A stretch of DNA of 30,792 bases, from assembly GCA_046152925.1 (NCBI GenBank), contig JBJXFX010000057.1:1-30792 (forward strand), read 5' to 3'. Under the pieces are notes generated by a model. The model saw nothing but the letters and a program-made list of their open reading frames with translations, did no database searches and was not told where the DNA came from. Shown here piece by piece: positions 30,435-30,792 of the stretch (positions are counted from its first letter, which is position 1; the number at the start of each line of letters is the position of its first letter). Source of the DNA: CAMAUF01 sp046152925 (GTDB taxonomy: Bacteria; Chloroflexota; Dehalococcoidia; Tepidiformales; Tepidiformaceae). Both the position numbers and the translations under genes were made by a program.

Positions 30435-30792
30435 TGGGGAAGCAACGCGTCGCAGTGATTCTTGGCGGGCGCAGCGGCGAGCACGAAGTGAGCATCGTCA
30501 GCGCGCGCAGCGTGATGAAGGCGCTCGACGCCGAGCGGTTCGAGGCGGTGCCGATCGGCATCTCCCGGACAGGCGGCTGGCTGACGCCGCAGGAGACGGC
30601 CGCAGCCCTCGCGGCCGGGGCGCGCTCGTTCGCCTCCGGGACCGCGCTTCTGCGCAGCGCCGATGCACTCGCGGCCCTCGCGAGCTGCGACATCGCCTTC
30701 CCGCTGGTCCACGGCACGTACGGCGAAGACGGCACGCTCCAGGGCTTCCTCGAAGTGGCCGGCATGCCCTACACCGGCTGCGGCGTCGCCGC
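30428..30792 (+). CDS. ddl: D-alanine-D-alanine ligase (5' part, runs off the window)
   Basis: An open frame with no stop before the window end, about 120 residues of an ATP-grasp ligase that makes the D-Ala-D-Ala used by MurF. The N-terminus GKQRVAVILGGRSGEHEVSI and then FPLVHGTYGEDGTLQGFLE and VAGMPYTGCGV are standard Ddl motifs; the ATP-grasp core lies beyond the window. Three in-frame starts occur in a row: ATG 30428, GTG 30431 and ATG 30434. The last begins on the final base of the murB stop; no strong Shine-Dalgarno site decides between them. Confidence 0.93.
   Translation, partial: MVMGKQRVAVILGGRSGEHEVSIVSARSVMKALDAERFEAVPIGISRTGGWLTPQETAAALAAGARSFASGTALLRSADALAALASCDIAFPLVHGTYGEDGTLQGFLEVAGMPYTGCGVA

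Overview
This is a GC-rich, gene-dense bacterial chromosome segment with short intergenic gaps, GTG/TTG starts and many overlapping genes. The closely overlapped division and cell-wall (dcw) cluster, the Cys-rich RsmH tail, a kelch protein with thrombospondin-type-3 repeats and apparent leaderless promoters suggest a Chloroflexota (Dehalococcoidia-like) or similarly deep-branching high-GC lineage. That placement is inferred from style and family content and is not proven. No tRNA, rRNA, CRISPR array or insertion sequence was seen.

Left part (1-5431, all minus strand). A ferritin-like diiron protein is followed by its paralogue, which has lost five of the six predicted iron ligands. Then come an FAD-linked D-2-hydroxyacid dehydrogenase, a DUF2157-like membrane protein and a membrane-anchored propeller-like protein. 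An 11-bp perfect stem-loop separates the two ferritin-like genes.

5432-7712: a secreted kelch protein with four 99-bp calcium-binding repeats on the plus strand, ended by a 13-bp perfect hairpin and then a cluster of three TGAGCC-NN-GGCTCA palindromes.

7713-11777 (minus strand): a duplicated block, vapB-vapC-CaiB/BaiF CoA-transferase followed by vapB-vapC-CoA-transferase. One VapC toxin is intact. The other is a pseudogene carrying about three frameshifts.

11846-18361: an assortment of housekeeping and small genes: a winged-helix protein, a PPOX/F420-type flavin-fold protein, coaD, a VOC protein, a SnoaL-like protein, gpmA, a PhnB-like protein, a DUF6159-like membrane protein, trmD and mog/moaB.

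18397-30792 (plus strand): the dcw operon, in the order promoter, four G-tract repeats at exactly 10-bp period (MraZ-box-like), mraZ, rsmH, ftsL-like, ftsI, murF, mraY, murD, ftsW, murG, murC, murB and the start of ddl. Together these supply late UDP-MurNAc-peptide synthesis, lipid I and II formation and septal transglycosylase/transpeptidase activity. From ftsI to murB every junction is a 4-nt stop/start overlap. Six are ATGA and one, murD/ftsW, is ATAG, which implies an AUA start for ftsW. murE is missing from its usual place between ftsI and murF.
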